This document shows positions 12,701 to 26,500 of a stretch of 64,000 nucleotides of DNA, in pieces (within the stretch, counting starts at the first letter, position 1; every line of letters starts with the position of its first letter). The stretch covers positions 8,804,001 through 8,868,000 of the forward strand of contig CM060985.1 in the NCBI GenBank assembly GCA_030765065.1, in the 5' to 3' direction. The position numbers and the translations under genes are program-made. The notes under the pieces were generated by a model. That model had not been told where the DNA came from and ran no database searches. It saw only the letters and a list, made by a program, of their open reading frames with translations. Source of the stretch: Deroplatys truncata (lineage: Eukaryota; Arthropoda; Insecta; Mantodea; Mantidae).

Positions 12701-14965
12701 TGAAGTGAGATGCATTTCCATGGACGATACTACCTGTGTGTAAAATTGGAAACTTTTCATTTCAAAAATAAAACAATATTAAATCTGTCAACTGTTCGAG
12801 TGCCACATTGTATGATGGCTTCATTGTTTTCTACTTCCCACATGGGCAGCAAAAACAGAATAGCGACCTAAAAAGACTAGGCTTATTTCATTGCAAATGC
12901 AACAATAGTACATAACAGACTCAGAAATAATTACAAACCAGCGTGGGAGTGTAAGGCTTATTCAAGAGAGAAATTACTTAACAGTAATGGGGTTTACCGT
13001 AAAGAGTATGTAGTAACTGAAGAGTGGAAATTTGAAGAAATAATGTTTCCACTTCATTAAGGAAATAGTGGAATTAACTATTACATTTAATATGTGGTAT
13101 ATGATATTTCTACAGTCTTGTGTAATGCCAAAATGTGCTATGAATAAATGAGCGTGCCTATTTTAAGTCTTTTAGCACATGATACTAACCCAAGTATTTG
13201 ATGATAACTTCTATGACGGACAGAAGCAGATCCCAGGCTGGGTCTTGCAGCTCTAGACCGTACTTGTTCACCAGTCGCTGTATACTCAGCGTCACCTCAA
13301 ACATCACTAGTGTGTGTCCACACTCCAAAACCTGCAACAACACTTAACTTCTGTAAACAAGTTGTTTTACTTCTTTGAGCCACTTTTAGCAATTTATATT
13401 AAAGTTTAACACAATGTTAAAGTGATTTACATTGAAGTTAATGTAAACTCTAACATCACGTATCCTTCTGTTAAGACATTTAACAATCTGGAAAATTGCT
13501 GCTGCAAAGCAAGCTGTTGACGTAGAATTGCTGTGTAATACCATTCATAACCAAAACAGCTGCATCTTAATTAAGTTTAAAACCAGCATGAGGAGGAATT
13601 TTTAAAGTGATACAGACTGTCCAAAGTGATCATGAGCAGGGGTGTACAGGGAATATGAGAGAGGTTAGAATACCACCAACAGAAACATGCCAACACTTTC
13701 TCTTATGTTACAAGTGTTAATTACTCTTGAGATTTCATGGTACTGGCACTTTTCATTTAATGATAGCATTAGAATTTCAAGTTACTGTTTGTGACTTTAT
13801 CTGGAAAGCAATTGCTTCAAGAAGTGAACACTATATTTGTTCAAGCTGACTGATCCTAAATCACTAACAACACACTTCTGTCCACTTTAGTTTCAATGTA
13901 GTATTCACTACCAGCTTTAAATTACTCCAAATACTCTTCATACTTGACATTTTGGGTGCTGAATTAATGTTAACATATGAGAAATGCATCAATTGCAATT
14001 TAATGCCTTGCAGAGTTTTCCCAGGCTGCATCCTTTTCCTTTAATTTAAGTCAGTTGTTTTTCTTTTCCATGTACACAATAGGTAGAGAAGGTATGGCAT
14101 TTCACCCAAAGTTGTTTTGTTACGTATTGTTTATTTTTCGTAAACTTGAAGGTGGTTTGTTGTGCTTTCATAATAAATTACATAATTTATTATTTGCTTT
14201 AAGGAGTTTGCAACACACTTTGGGCGTCGGTTTGAATTTATTGATTACATAATAGTTACTGTTATTACGCACTATGCTACAACGTATGAGAAACTGATTT
14301 CAAGATGTGTTTTTTGTTATTACACTCCAAGTTTTACAATATAATATTTAACTGTGTTATTAAAACTGCTTCTATATATTATTTATGTTTGAATCTGCCT
14401 CGGCTGCATCAGTAATGTTTCTAGAGTCATGTATCTTAGTCAAGGTGCGGTGCAACAAGAATTGTAGACATACACCGATTTTTAAATTTTTAAATTCACT
14501 TGTTTTATTTATCCTTTGCACAATTTATATAAAGCACTACACTTTTTAAGAACTGTGAGAATCTTTGATACTTTCACTTAGCTAACGCGTAGACATATTT
14601 TACAATTCACACGTAGTATCTCTGTAGAGAACACATCTTCCATCTGTTCACTACCAAGGTTTGCCAGCAACTGAGTAACTTTCAACGGTCAAAACTCGTA
14701 AGCTTCGGTATTTTAAGTCTCTGATTGGCTAATTCTAGTCCAATAGAATATCTGCATTTTACTTAAAGCTTTTCTTTGCTGTTGATTGGCTAATTTTAAA
14801 CTGTTACTGAATTTACATTATCGTTGCTTTAATCATGACTAGTAATTTTCAAACTCAACTCATTATTACCTCATTGTTAGCAACTTAAAACTTACTATTC
14901 TCAAAGCTATTAAAGCACTATTAAAGTAAATAATGTATTCACATAACATTATTAAATATGTTTAC

Positions 14966-15019
<54 letters not shown>

Positions 15020-18000
15020 CATTTGCAATGCCTGTTACATACAATTCAAATAATTATTACATACATATTGTTTGAAGGTGGGCTGTTATTGAATTTACTT
15101 ATTATAAAAATACAATTGAAATTATTCAGGTATTAAAATACTGCCTCAATTTTCATCCGGAAGCAATTTTGTACAATCTTGTATAACTGGTAAACGTTAA
15201 GCATTACACAAAAACATACCACAAAAAATGTAGATCTCTTTAAAACACACAATTTACTTCAAATAAAACTTTTTGTGGCATCAGGCGTTTCTAAGATATG
15301 CATTTATCAGTGGTTCGAATTGTTCAATACTTAGTCATTCTTTTAAAGTATTGTCAGTATTCAGTTGTTTCTCGAGATTGCCTGGAAACAGTATGGAATT
15401 TTAAGGCAGCATATATGACTTTATTTACAATGATTTCTAACATAAAAATATTGGTTTTGTCAAATTTAAATAAGTGTTATAATACAATAAGTAAGAACAT
15501 GAAATAACCAAAATGTGAATACTGACAAATACAAACATAATATTGCATAATAAAACTATACTCTTTCAAAATATTCATCCACTGAATAAAAACAACTTGT
15601 ATTAAGAATTTCTTCAATTCTTTTTTTAAATATTGCTTAAGGTATTGATTTCTTAAAAAATGGAGGGAGTCTTTTGTATAATTGAATACCATTATAATGA
15701 AGACTTGCTTCATATAAAGTTATTTTATGCCCTGTAATGTGTAACTCAAGTTTACTTCTAGTATTATAATCATGAATGTCTGCATTTAACTGGTTATATG
15801 TTATTACCAGTGTTTCATACATGTAAATTGATGGAACTGTTAGAATGTTTAATAATTTGAAATAAGGTCTACAGTTTGTGCCGCTGCAAAGGTTCAGCAT
15901 TAGTCTGATTACCCTCTTTTGTATTATAAAAATTATATTATTATGGCTTGACTTTCCCCTGACGATAAATGTGAATGGAAGTATGCATGCAAAGTAGGCT
16001 ATTTTTGGCACATCAAAATTTACTGCAGATCTTAAGGCATATAACGCAAAACATATTTGGCATAATTTACTGGCTAAAACATTAATATGCATTCCCCAGT
16101 CAAGACAACTATCAACATAAACTCCAAGAAATTTAATTTTTTCCAATAAAGTTACTAATTCATTTTCTAAAAAAATATCAGGAAAATGTACATTTTTGTT
16201 AACTTGGTGATGAAATCCAACAGCAATACTTTTGCTCAATTTTTGAAGATTTAGAAGCTTGTAACAGTGATGTGTCATAATTTAAAATAGAGAGTTGAGG
16301 GTTGTTACTCTACATCACTATGATATTCTTACTTGAACGCGTTTCGGGAGACGGCTTGTTCCCATCGTCAGCATTTTCTCTCAACATGAGAGAACAACCC
16401 TCAACTCTCTATTTTAAATAAAAGCAATACTTTTGTTTTTGTTAATTATAAGTTTATTTTCTTTAAACCAACTACCTTATCTGTTGCCAAGTCAATGTTA
16501 TCTTGTTTGTCTTTAGTGGAAATTAAAACACTTGTATCATCAGCAAAAAGAGTAAATTTAGCATTAATGAGGTCACTGTTTTTAGCCAGGCCATTAATAT
16601 ACAATAAAAATAATAAGGGACCCAAAATCAAGCCCTGCAGCACTCCATATTTAACATTTTCAACACTAGAGCGAGGAGCTTTAATTTCGTTTGAGTCACT
16701 GTCTACAAATTCAATTTCAGCTAGATGCTTTCTATTCCTAAGGTATGATTTGAACCACTTCAAAAATAAGTTCCTCTTATACCTTCGTGGTCAACCAGAT
16801 GTAAAACTTTTGGTTGATAAGAAATATTCCCATGCACTGATTTCCAGTACCTAGCTTTTTATGTACTTCTTCAATAATGTTCTGCAATGCCAAGTTAGTA
16901 GATTTCCCTTGCTGAAGCCCATGCTGTACTTTTGATATAATATTATATTTATTTAAAAATAATAACACCCTATTGTACACCACCTTCTCAATTACTTCAG
17001 AAAAACTAAAGAGACAGAAATAGGCCTGTAGTTTTCTAGCTCAGACCTTTCTATGCAGAGACTTAGTCTTTGAGACTTTTAAGCTCTGAAGGAAGTATCC
17101 TGCTTTCAGTGATTGGTTCATTTATTAAATATTTGACTATCGTTATTCCCTTTGTAGCTATAATGAAGTGTGTAATGTAGCTATTTCTGGAAATGTTTAT
17201 CTTGATTAAAATGAAGTAGGCAGAAAAATAAACTTTTGTAAGAATATAAGAACGTAGGTTTTCACGGCCGGTGTCACAATTATAACTAATATGATTTTCC
17301 GGGCTGTTATGCCGTGGTCTGCTGAAGAAAGATTTCCCAGACGTTTCGTCCACAACTGCGGTGGACATCTTCAGTGGCGCGGACGAAGTCTTCTCGGTGA
17401 AAGTATCGCAGCGTCTGATGCGTTGGCCGTTAGTGCCGCTCTCTTTATAGTGTGGTACCACACAGCGGAGCGCTAACACCAGACTGAGCGAACACAAAAG
17501 AAACTGCCGCCTGGGCCATACAGAAAAATCGGCAGTCGCCGAACATGCCATTGAAGCCGAGGGCGAACACATTATTAGATTTCAGGACACCAACATTCTT
17601 TCCTCCATAAAGCATTACCATACCCGGCTACAACGCGAAGCAATAGAGATTTATAAACATCCCAATAATTTCAATAGGAAAGAAGAAGCATTGAAACTCA
17701 ACAGTAACTGGCATCTAGTCATCAAAAACAAGAAAGGTCATACAAAACCGAAAAACACTGCGAGCCAATCAGAAGAGAGCAACAACACAGCCGGCGCCAG
17801 CCCCCTCACACCAGCGGGCCAATCAGCAGAGAGCGCCCACACTATAAAGAGAGCGGCACTAACGGCCAACGCATCAGACGCTGCGATACTTTCACCGAGA
17901 AGACTTCGTCCGCGCCACTGAAGATGTCCACCGCAGTTGTGGACGAAACGTCTGGGAAATCTTTCTTCAGCAGACCACGGCATAACAGCCCGGAAAATCA

Positions 18001-21000
18001 TATTAGTTATAATTTTGTAAGAATAATTTGTATACCCATTAATAAGCCAAAGACGGAGGAGAAAATCACGTGAATGTATGATAGAAACGTAAAAACTTAG
18101 TTCCCATCCTCTGTTCAGCTTTTAAAGGCAAACAAATGTTACAGCATTTTTAACATCAACTGTTGAAACCGGCCCTTACTGTTAAAAAGCCTACTGGAAT
18201 AACTATAAAAATCAGATGAAACTTTACACTTGCTAACATGCCACAGAATTGTAAGTGCAGTATTTTTAAAATATTAGCAATTACATAGACTTCTGTTACT
18301 CTTCTACCATCCACGTTTGACTCCTTTACTTAGCTTCATTTTAACTACTTCCCATGATGCTCTTGTTCTCTATCTGATTTATAAATTTGTCATTATGTAG
18401 TCTTCTTCCTGTTTGAATCAGTCTTTTATAAATTTGTTTGAAAATTGTCAATCACCGTTTGTTTTATATGAACCCACCCCATCCCTTGAACCAAGTGCCT
18501 CTATACTTACACAGAGAAATGATGGCAGAACTGAGGTGGGCGTACATCTGAGGTTTGTGACCTTCTTGGTGCCCCAGAGTCCCATAGTGATGTGAAATAT
18601 AGCTCCACGTAACAGAAACTCATCACCCCACATTGTCTGGTCTTGCAAGAGACGACACATGGTGTAGAGTGCTGCATGGCCCAGGTGAGTTCCCAGCAAG
18701 TTCCTCATCACCTGCAACAACAACACTTCATTCTCAATCCACATTAAAGCTAAGTGCATACACAAACCTTTGTCTCCGATATTTCACATTTATTTATAGG
18801 CAATCTGGAATGTAAAATTCTAAAATCTTTCCTTCACATTGTTACTCTCTCTGCTAATTACCTATAGTAAGTAAAGAGTATTTTACTCCAACCAAAAATT
18901 CAACACCAAGATTTCAACAGAACTGCTCGTTTTGAGGTACCTTGACTTTCTTTTTAAAGAGCATTTAAAAAATACTAGTGCATGTGTGTGTGCGTGCGTG
19001 CGTATGAACAGCATAACTCAAAAATGAAAAGTCAGTTAAATACCAAACTTGGTATTTGAGCATCTTCCAAAGATGCGACACAAAGATTTTCAAGAAAATA
19101 CCCCCATCCCAAACTACCCTTTATATGAAACATTTTCTCAAAACAGCTCTAACAATTTTGATTAAAATACCACAGGTTTAAAATATTTACATGACAATGT
19201 ATATCTTGAATTTTCTGTGAGCAACCTGTGAAGTCTTCTTCATTCAGAAAGAATTTTGTATAACTGGTAAATGTTGAAGTAGACAAAAATGCACTACACA
19301 AAAATTGCTGGTCTCTCTAAAACACACAATTTATCTCAAATAGCCTTTTCTGTGGTATCAGACATTTCGTGGCACCCATTAATATTGTTTTCAACTGTTC
19401 ATAACTTTGTGAAAAAGTTTTCTACAAATTCACATACCACCCAACAGCTTTCTACAAATTCCAGAGAATCTTTAAACAGCACATCATTTTAGCCCCACCC
19501 CCCAAAAAACTGTTACTCCATCAAGAACATCTTAAATTTTAAATTAAAAGGTGACATCTCATAGGATAAGAAACTGGAATATACCAGGTCAGCTGCAAAA
19601 AAAGTCTACATTGAGAAAACTAAAGGAAATTTAAGCACAAGAGCAAAAGAACACACCAGGAACATAAATAAAAAGCAGGAAGACAAATCAGCGGTAACCT
19701 GGCACTTTTGAAGAGACCAACATACCATAAACAGAAATTTGAAAATACTAAAAAAACATAACTTACATTGGGAAAACATTTACATTTGGAAAAACCGCAA
19801 CTGCATTTTCAATTTTGAAATCCCACCAGGCAACATACTTGTGCAGAGATTTATCAAATTGCCACCAGGGACAAGGCCAATCAGCAAAAGGGATGATCCC
19901 AGCAGTCGACCAGGAACTGATGCTTGGAGCCCCAGAAACATGTTTTCCATTTCAAAATATAGCGAGTGATGTAGTGTCACAAATCAACTCAAGAATTAAT
20001 CTAAATTATTAGGGTACATTACTGTCACAAAGTCCACCATACTTAATACTAAGTGTAAGTTAGACATTTGTATAATTTAGATGACTTGTAAATAATTCCT
20101 CTATTTTATTAGTTTGAATGTTTCAATTTCGTCTAGATTAATTTACCTGTTCTTGACTAATTTTGAAGATTTAGAAGCTAGTAACAGTGATGTGTCATAA
20201 TTTAAAATAGAGAGTTGAAGGTTGTTACACTACATCACTATAATATAATAGTATATTATAGTGATGTAGTGTAACAACCCTCAACTCTCTATTTTAAATT
20301 ACCTGTTCTTTTTAACTGTAATTTTGACAATGTCAGAAATTTGTAGATAAATCTATTGATAATTATTATTAATTGAATCTTGAGCTGGATGATACACCAT
20401 AACTTCAATTACTTACAACTTCACTCACTTTCAGTTGAAAAAAAATCAAAAGTGATACATTCACATCACTTTCTCTACCTTCTATCTTTATTAGAGGGTA
20501 TATACAAACTATTCTTACTAAAGCTTATTTTTCTATCTACTGCATTTTAACTGCTTTCATGACATTGCAAGAAACAATTGAATGTTGACAGCACTTTAAG
20601 AGAATGACCAAGTAATGAGCAATTCAAACAATTAATAACAAATATCTCAGAAATGACTTATGCCACAAAAAAACTTATTTGAAATAAATTGTGTGTTTTC
20701 AAAAGACCTTCATTTTTTGTGTTGTATGTTTTTGTCTATTACTTAATGTTTATCAGTTATACAAGATTATAGAAAATTCCTTCCAAATGAAGAGGGCTTC
20801 ATACGCTATTCTCAGCAAATTCAAGATATAGATTTTACTTGTGATATGAATAGCTTTAATATATGGTATTTTAATCAAAATCATTAAAAGCCATTTTTTA
20901 GAAAATAAAAAATTTCGAAAAAGTTCCACATAAAGGGTAGCTGGGGGTGAAGAAATTTTCTTGAAAATCTTTGTGTCGCATCCTTGGAACGTACAGAATT

Positions 21001-23480
21001 TAAATACCAAGTTTGGTACTTATCCGATTTTTCATTTTTTAATTATGCTGTTCGCACGCACCTTTTTCTAAAAATGCTATTTTTTAATTTAGGGAGCCTC
21101 AAAGCATATATTTCTGGTGAAATTTTGGTATCAAATTTTTGGGTGGAATGCAATATCTTCCTCACCTACTATGTACATGGTAGAGAAAGTAAAAAGCTGA
21201 AAATGAAACATGTTTGAATAAATTTCAAGTAAATTAAAGTGCATCAGTCAGCTCTAGATTCAATTAAATTAGAATTTGGTATTTATAGTAAAGCCACATA
21301 TAGAGAGAATTACATCAATACTGATGCTTTTAACCCAATAATGCAAAAACATGTAGTCCTAAATAACTTTGCTTAAAGACTGATTTATACTGCTATGAGT
21401 AAAGACAAATACTGAAAGTAGCATATCAGAAAAGAAGAAGAAACATAAATAGAGGAAAACCTAAATCAAGTTCACCACTCTATCTTTGATTAATGAATAA
21501 AATGTTTACAGTTAATTTTTGGTGGATATGTGTTTACTAAATGAAAGAAGGATGCTGATACCTTCCAGCTGCTCTGACAGTAGATCTCGTTCACAGTGCG
21601 ACAGAGAGCGCTGACAAACGTAAGGAGAGAGTCAGATGGAAGGTTTGTGTAACACAATACTGTGTCCATCACTTGGAGACAAGCCTGGACCACAGGCTCA
21701 GAGTTGCTGTTCCTGCACAGGTAGCAAGTGTTTCTGCAAACAGAAAACACATATGTAGCCAGCTTAACCTCCTCCCCATTCTTCATGAAATTACTGTACA
21801 ATCATCAGAACATTTTTACACTGAATCCTCCCCTTTATCTGTTTGTACAGCGCTGGCTGTTACTAATAATGGATGTTAAGTCCTGATATTCACACCAAAG
21901 CATGTTAAACATCAGCAGAACGTCTGACTTTCTTAACCTTCCTCCCGCACTGTTCTCAAAATGCTACTTAGTCTATAAGTACCCTTTGGTTGAGTAAATA
22001 AATAAATATTTTGTTTGTTAATGGCACTGTCAATTGCCAGAATCATATTAGTGCTGCTGGTGTGCTGGAATTTCGTCCTGCAGGAGTTCTTTTACATGCA
22101 AGTAAATCTACTGACATGCACACTTAAAAACCATTGGTCTGGGCCAGGTTTGAACCTGTGACCTCAGGATCAGAAGGCCAGCACCTAACCAACTGAGCCA
22201 CCCAGACCGACCTTGGTCAAATAACTTGTTAGATAATTAACAGTAGGTGACATTTAAGTCTTTGTAGTAGCTAGCCACAATATGAGTGCAAGCAGTGGAA
22301 GAGGAACTAAACAGTTACCGAATAAGTGGGCAACAGTCAGGTAACAAAATATCTGCAGTTCTAGTTGCGAGACTTGCTAGCGGGCTGAGTCCTGCAAATG
22401 TAGTGCAACTGTACATTCCACTATTGCCTAGGCTTGAAGTTAGGCACTGTCCACAAACACACTGGCACCCTCCTCCAAGTGCACTCATATCATGGCTGAC
22501 ATGGTTGGTCCCACAGTTATTTAATAGCATAAAAGCTACACAGTTTTCACATAACACATACAAAAAAATAGAGGTGAAGCTGGTGAATATGAAGATTCTC
22601 TTATCCCAGGCCTAATGGAAAAGTAAACTGATCCTATTTGAACATCACCAAGTGAATAAAGAAGCTGATCTTGCTGCAATTTTAAATAATAATAATAAAA
22701 TTGAAAAAGTTGACAATCACAAATTCTTAGGCATACACATAGATAATAAACTAACTTGGGAAGTTCATGTTGACTACATATGTAATAAAATAAGCTCCAA
22801 TATATATGCAATAAGACAACTATCATTGTACCTAGACAAAAAAATGCTACAAATGTTATACTTTGGAATCATTTACCCCTATATCTCCTATGCTATAGCA
22901 TTATGGGGAAGCGCCAGTATTTCTAACATGAATAGGGTTTTAGTATTACAGAAAAAATGTTTACGATGTATATATGGTCTAACTAACACAGAGTCGTGTA
23001 GAAATGTTTTCAGAGAAAATAAACTTCTTACTGTGGTAGGATTATATCTGTATAAGGTACTAGTTATTGCAATAGAGAAACAAAATAATGGATTATGTAA
23101 CAGTATGCTTTATAGCCATGATACTATAGGTAAGGACAATTATCACAGAGAACAAGTTAACCTCAAATCTATGTGTAACGATCCGTTAATCAAAGGACTG
23201 AATTTATACAATAAACTACCAATGACTGTTAAATTACACAAAGGAAAGAGATTTAAAAGCAAACTTAAAACATACCTAACACACAAATGTTTATATAGGT
23301 TAGACAAACTTTAGCTTATTATGTAAATAGAAATCTATTGTAAAGATATGTAAAAACGTAAATACTATGTCCTATACAATAGGTGAAAATAGTAAATGTA
23401 GATTCCTTGATAATGTCTGAAACTTGTATGAAATCTATGGACAATAAAACATTTTGTTCTCGTTCTCGTTATCATTGTTA

Positions 23481-23562
<82 letters not shown>

Positions 23563-26500
23563 GTTAACCTCTTTGGAAAATACACAGAGCCTGCAACCAT
23601 TGAGAAAAATAATCTTCAGTTGTTAATTATAAAATATCAGTTCACTGATTTCTAATGTTAGCTGGACACAGTTTTCTATTTTAATATACGAGGGCTGTAA
23701 AGAAAGTAGTGGCAAAATGGTCCCCACATTCACAGGAGAGCGGGATATGGGAGCAATCAGGTGACTAGTGTCGATGTGTGGTGTGCATTGGTCGGGCTGC
23801 CAGTTGAGAGTGTGTTGCTGTGTAGCGTTGAAGTGAACAGTGTCAAGTGCACCGTTCTAAAGCATGTTTACCAAAGGCGATCAGCGTTCGGGATTAAAAT
23901 CGAGGTTGTCCGTGGCAAAAATGCATCAGCATGTTATCGAGGATTACGTGAAGCCTGTGGCGGGAACGCATTGCTGTACAGGACGGTTGCACGATGGGTC
24001 AAGGCGTTTCGTGCAGGTCGGACTGAAACTGCGGATTTGCACCACACAGGTCGGCCGTCCATTCCGCAAGATCAGATTGACATCGTGAGTGGTCCCGTTG
24101 CCATGGACCATCGATGGGCTGTCCGGGAGTTATCCGTAGAGATTGGTCTCAGTCATCAAACTGTGTGGCATATCCTGATGAAATGTCTTCACCTGAGGAA
24201 AATTGCGTCCCGTTGGGTTCCACATCGACTCACTGAGGTACAGGAATGGCATCGGTATGCACTGGCTGGCATCCACCTGGACAGATACTGCAACGAAGGA
24301 GACGCATTTCTGCAGCGTATTGTCGCCATTGATGAGACATGGGCACGAGCCTATGAGCCGGAATTGAAGTGTCAGTCGAATGAATGGCATCACCCAGGTT
24401 CACCACGTCCACAGAAAGTTCGACAGGAACCCAGTCGGGTGAAGCTGATGCTGATTGTGGCATACGACGAGGGGGTTATTCTTACGCATGCTGTGCCTGA
24501 GGGACAAAACGTCAACAGTGACTACTATTGCTGATTTATGGAGCGACATCTTCGTCCGGCTATGCAGCACAAACGTCCACGTTTATTGCGAGACGATCAC
24601 CCCATAGTGTTGTATGACAATGCACATTATCATGTCGCAAACAATGTCCAGCTCTTATTGCAACAGTGGCATTGGGAGGTTTAGGAGCATCCTCCATACT
24701 CACCAGACATGAGTCCTTGTGACTTCGACCTGTTTCCAAAGTTGAAGGAACCCCTCCGAGGCCGCCAATTTCCTGACATGGCATCTGTAGTCCGCGCAGT
24801 AGGGCGCTCCATCGCAGTCATCAACAGAGATTGCCTTGCCAACGGTCCCCAACGGCTGCCCTACATTTGGCAAAAGGTCAGGGACTTTGCAGGTGACTAC
24901 ATTGAAGGAATGTAATGCAATTGTACTTGTGAGTTCAATAAATATTGTGTTCTATCAATGTTGCCACTACTTTATTTACAGCCCTCGTAATTATCTAACA
25001 TATCTTCTAACAAACTTTATTACAGCACAAGCAGTAAGAAAATAAAGCATAACTTTCTTACATGAGGGTAATTAAAATATTTTGGTATCGTATGTGTATC
25101 ATAGTGTTATAAGGTGATTTGATTTTCTTTTGTATTACTGTGTCTTAGTAGCTGAATTGTGAGTATCTATGTATATTATCTGGAATGAAATATTGGCAGC
25201 ATTTGCCTTATTTTACATGAATATACTCTGGAGTAACAACAACTATTTTCTACTCTTTGGCATGTCAACTAGAAATCAAAGCCTTGCTCATAAGTATGTT
25301 GTTTATAACTCCAATGTGTACGATATTCTGCTAGAAGGGATTTTTAAATCCTTTTTAGTCTTTTAGTAGTTTATGAATTCAAATTATCTGTTTTATAGCT
25401 CACGTCTTGTCAGAAAGTATCTGGCTTTTTAATGGTGAAAGAATTATCAAAATCGTTAAATGGTTTTTGAGATTACCCTATGTTGTAAATCAACAAGGTC
25501 CAATGGACTGTTTTACACACAGTTTTTGAGATCATGACACAGCGGTGGTAGTGTAATTAGTTAAGATAATGAAGTACAGATGGCACCACCATGCTCCTTG
25601 CAGCGAACTAATGAGCTACGGGCTCAGGTATAAAAGGGAGAGGGAATCAGTCAGCCAGCAGTCACTGCATAGCTACTTAACTGGGCCGTACCTCTCAAGC
25701 TTAACTATGCAAACTCGCTTTCTTCATTTCCTGAAGCATAGGGTGGTCCTGGTCTTAGTTGCCGAACCTGTCCTGCATCTCTGAGCTCATCAAGGTAACA
25801 GCCCTCTAACCTTCTTGGTACATACACATTCTTAGTATGGATTGCACGTGCTTCCTAACAACCATATGTGACACTTACTGCACTAATCCTGATACAATCT
25901 CCTCATCAACGTAAGCTGCATTAAACTTGATGACGTTGACCAACATGGAGAGGAACTCTTGTGTTCGTCCTGCTACCATAACGGCAGACATCCACTCCAA
26001 CATGAACGGTCCCATCTCTTCTTCAAAGTAATGGATATCTTTTCCATTCTCTGTCAAACTCTGCAGCAGCTCAAACCTGAAACACAATTTGTTTAAACCA
26101 CTAGAAACTGTCTAGCTACACAATTTTTAAGTTACATATATATTTCCATTATTTAAATAGAGTTTAAAGCAATGCATAGTTTAATTTTGTAAAAAAATGT
26201 GAAAATGTTTGACTTTTGTTGTCATTTTACTTTCTCTACTATGTATAGTAAGTAGGGGAAGTATTGTATTCCACCCAAAAATTTGATACCGAGATTTCAC
26301 CGGAAACACATGTTTTGAGACCCCCTGAATCCAAAAAAAGTATTTTTGGAAACATGTCTGTGTGTCTGTCTGTGAACAGCATAACTCAGAAACGAACAGT
26401 CGGATAAACACCAAACTTGGTATTTAGGTTCAGTATCTTCCAGAGATGCGACACGAAGGTTTTCAAGAAAATCCCCCACCCCAGATTACCCTTTACATGG

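Noticed and set aside
14933-15136. Asn-rich protein
   Set aside because: It is the translation of an AAT microsatellite.
17738-18001. Minus-strand 87-codon frame and its twin at 17291-17476
   Set aside because: They read through the two inverted terminal repeats of a PLE, and their identity reflects the repeat rather than a gene.
22140-22210. Possible tRNA gene on the minus strand
   Set aside because: Same reasoning: the tRNA-like head is fused to a SINE body shared with 60836-61012.
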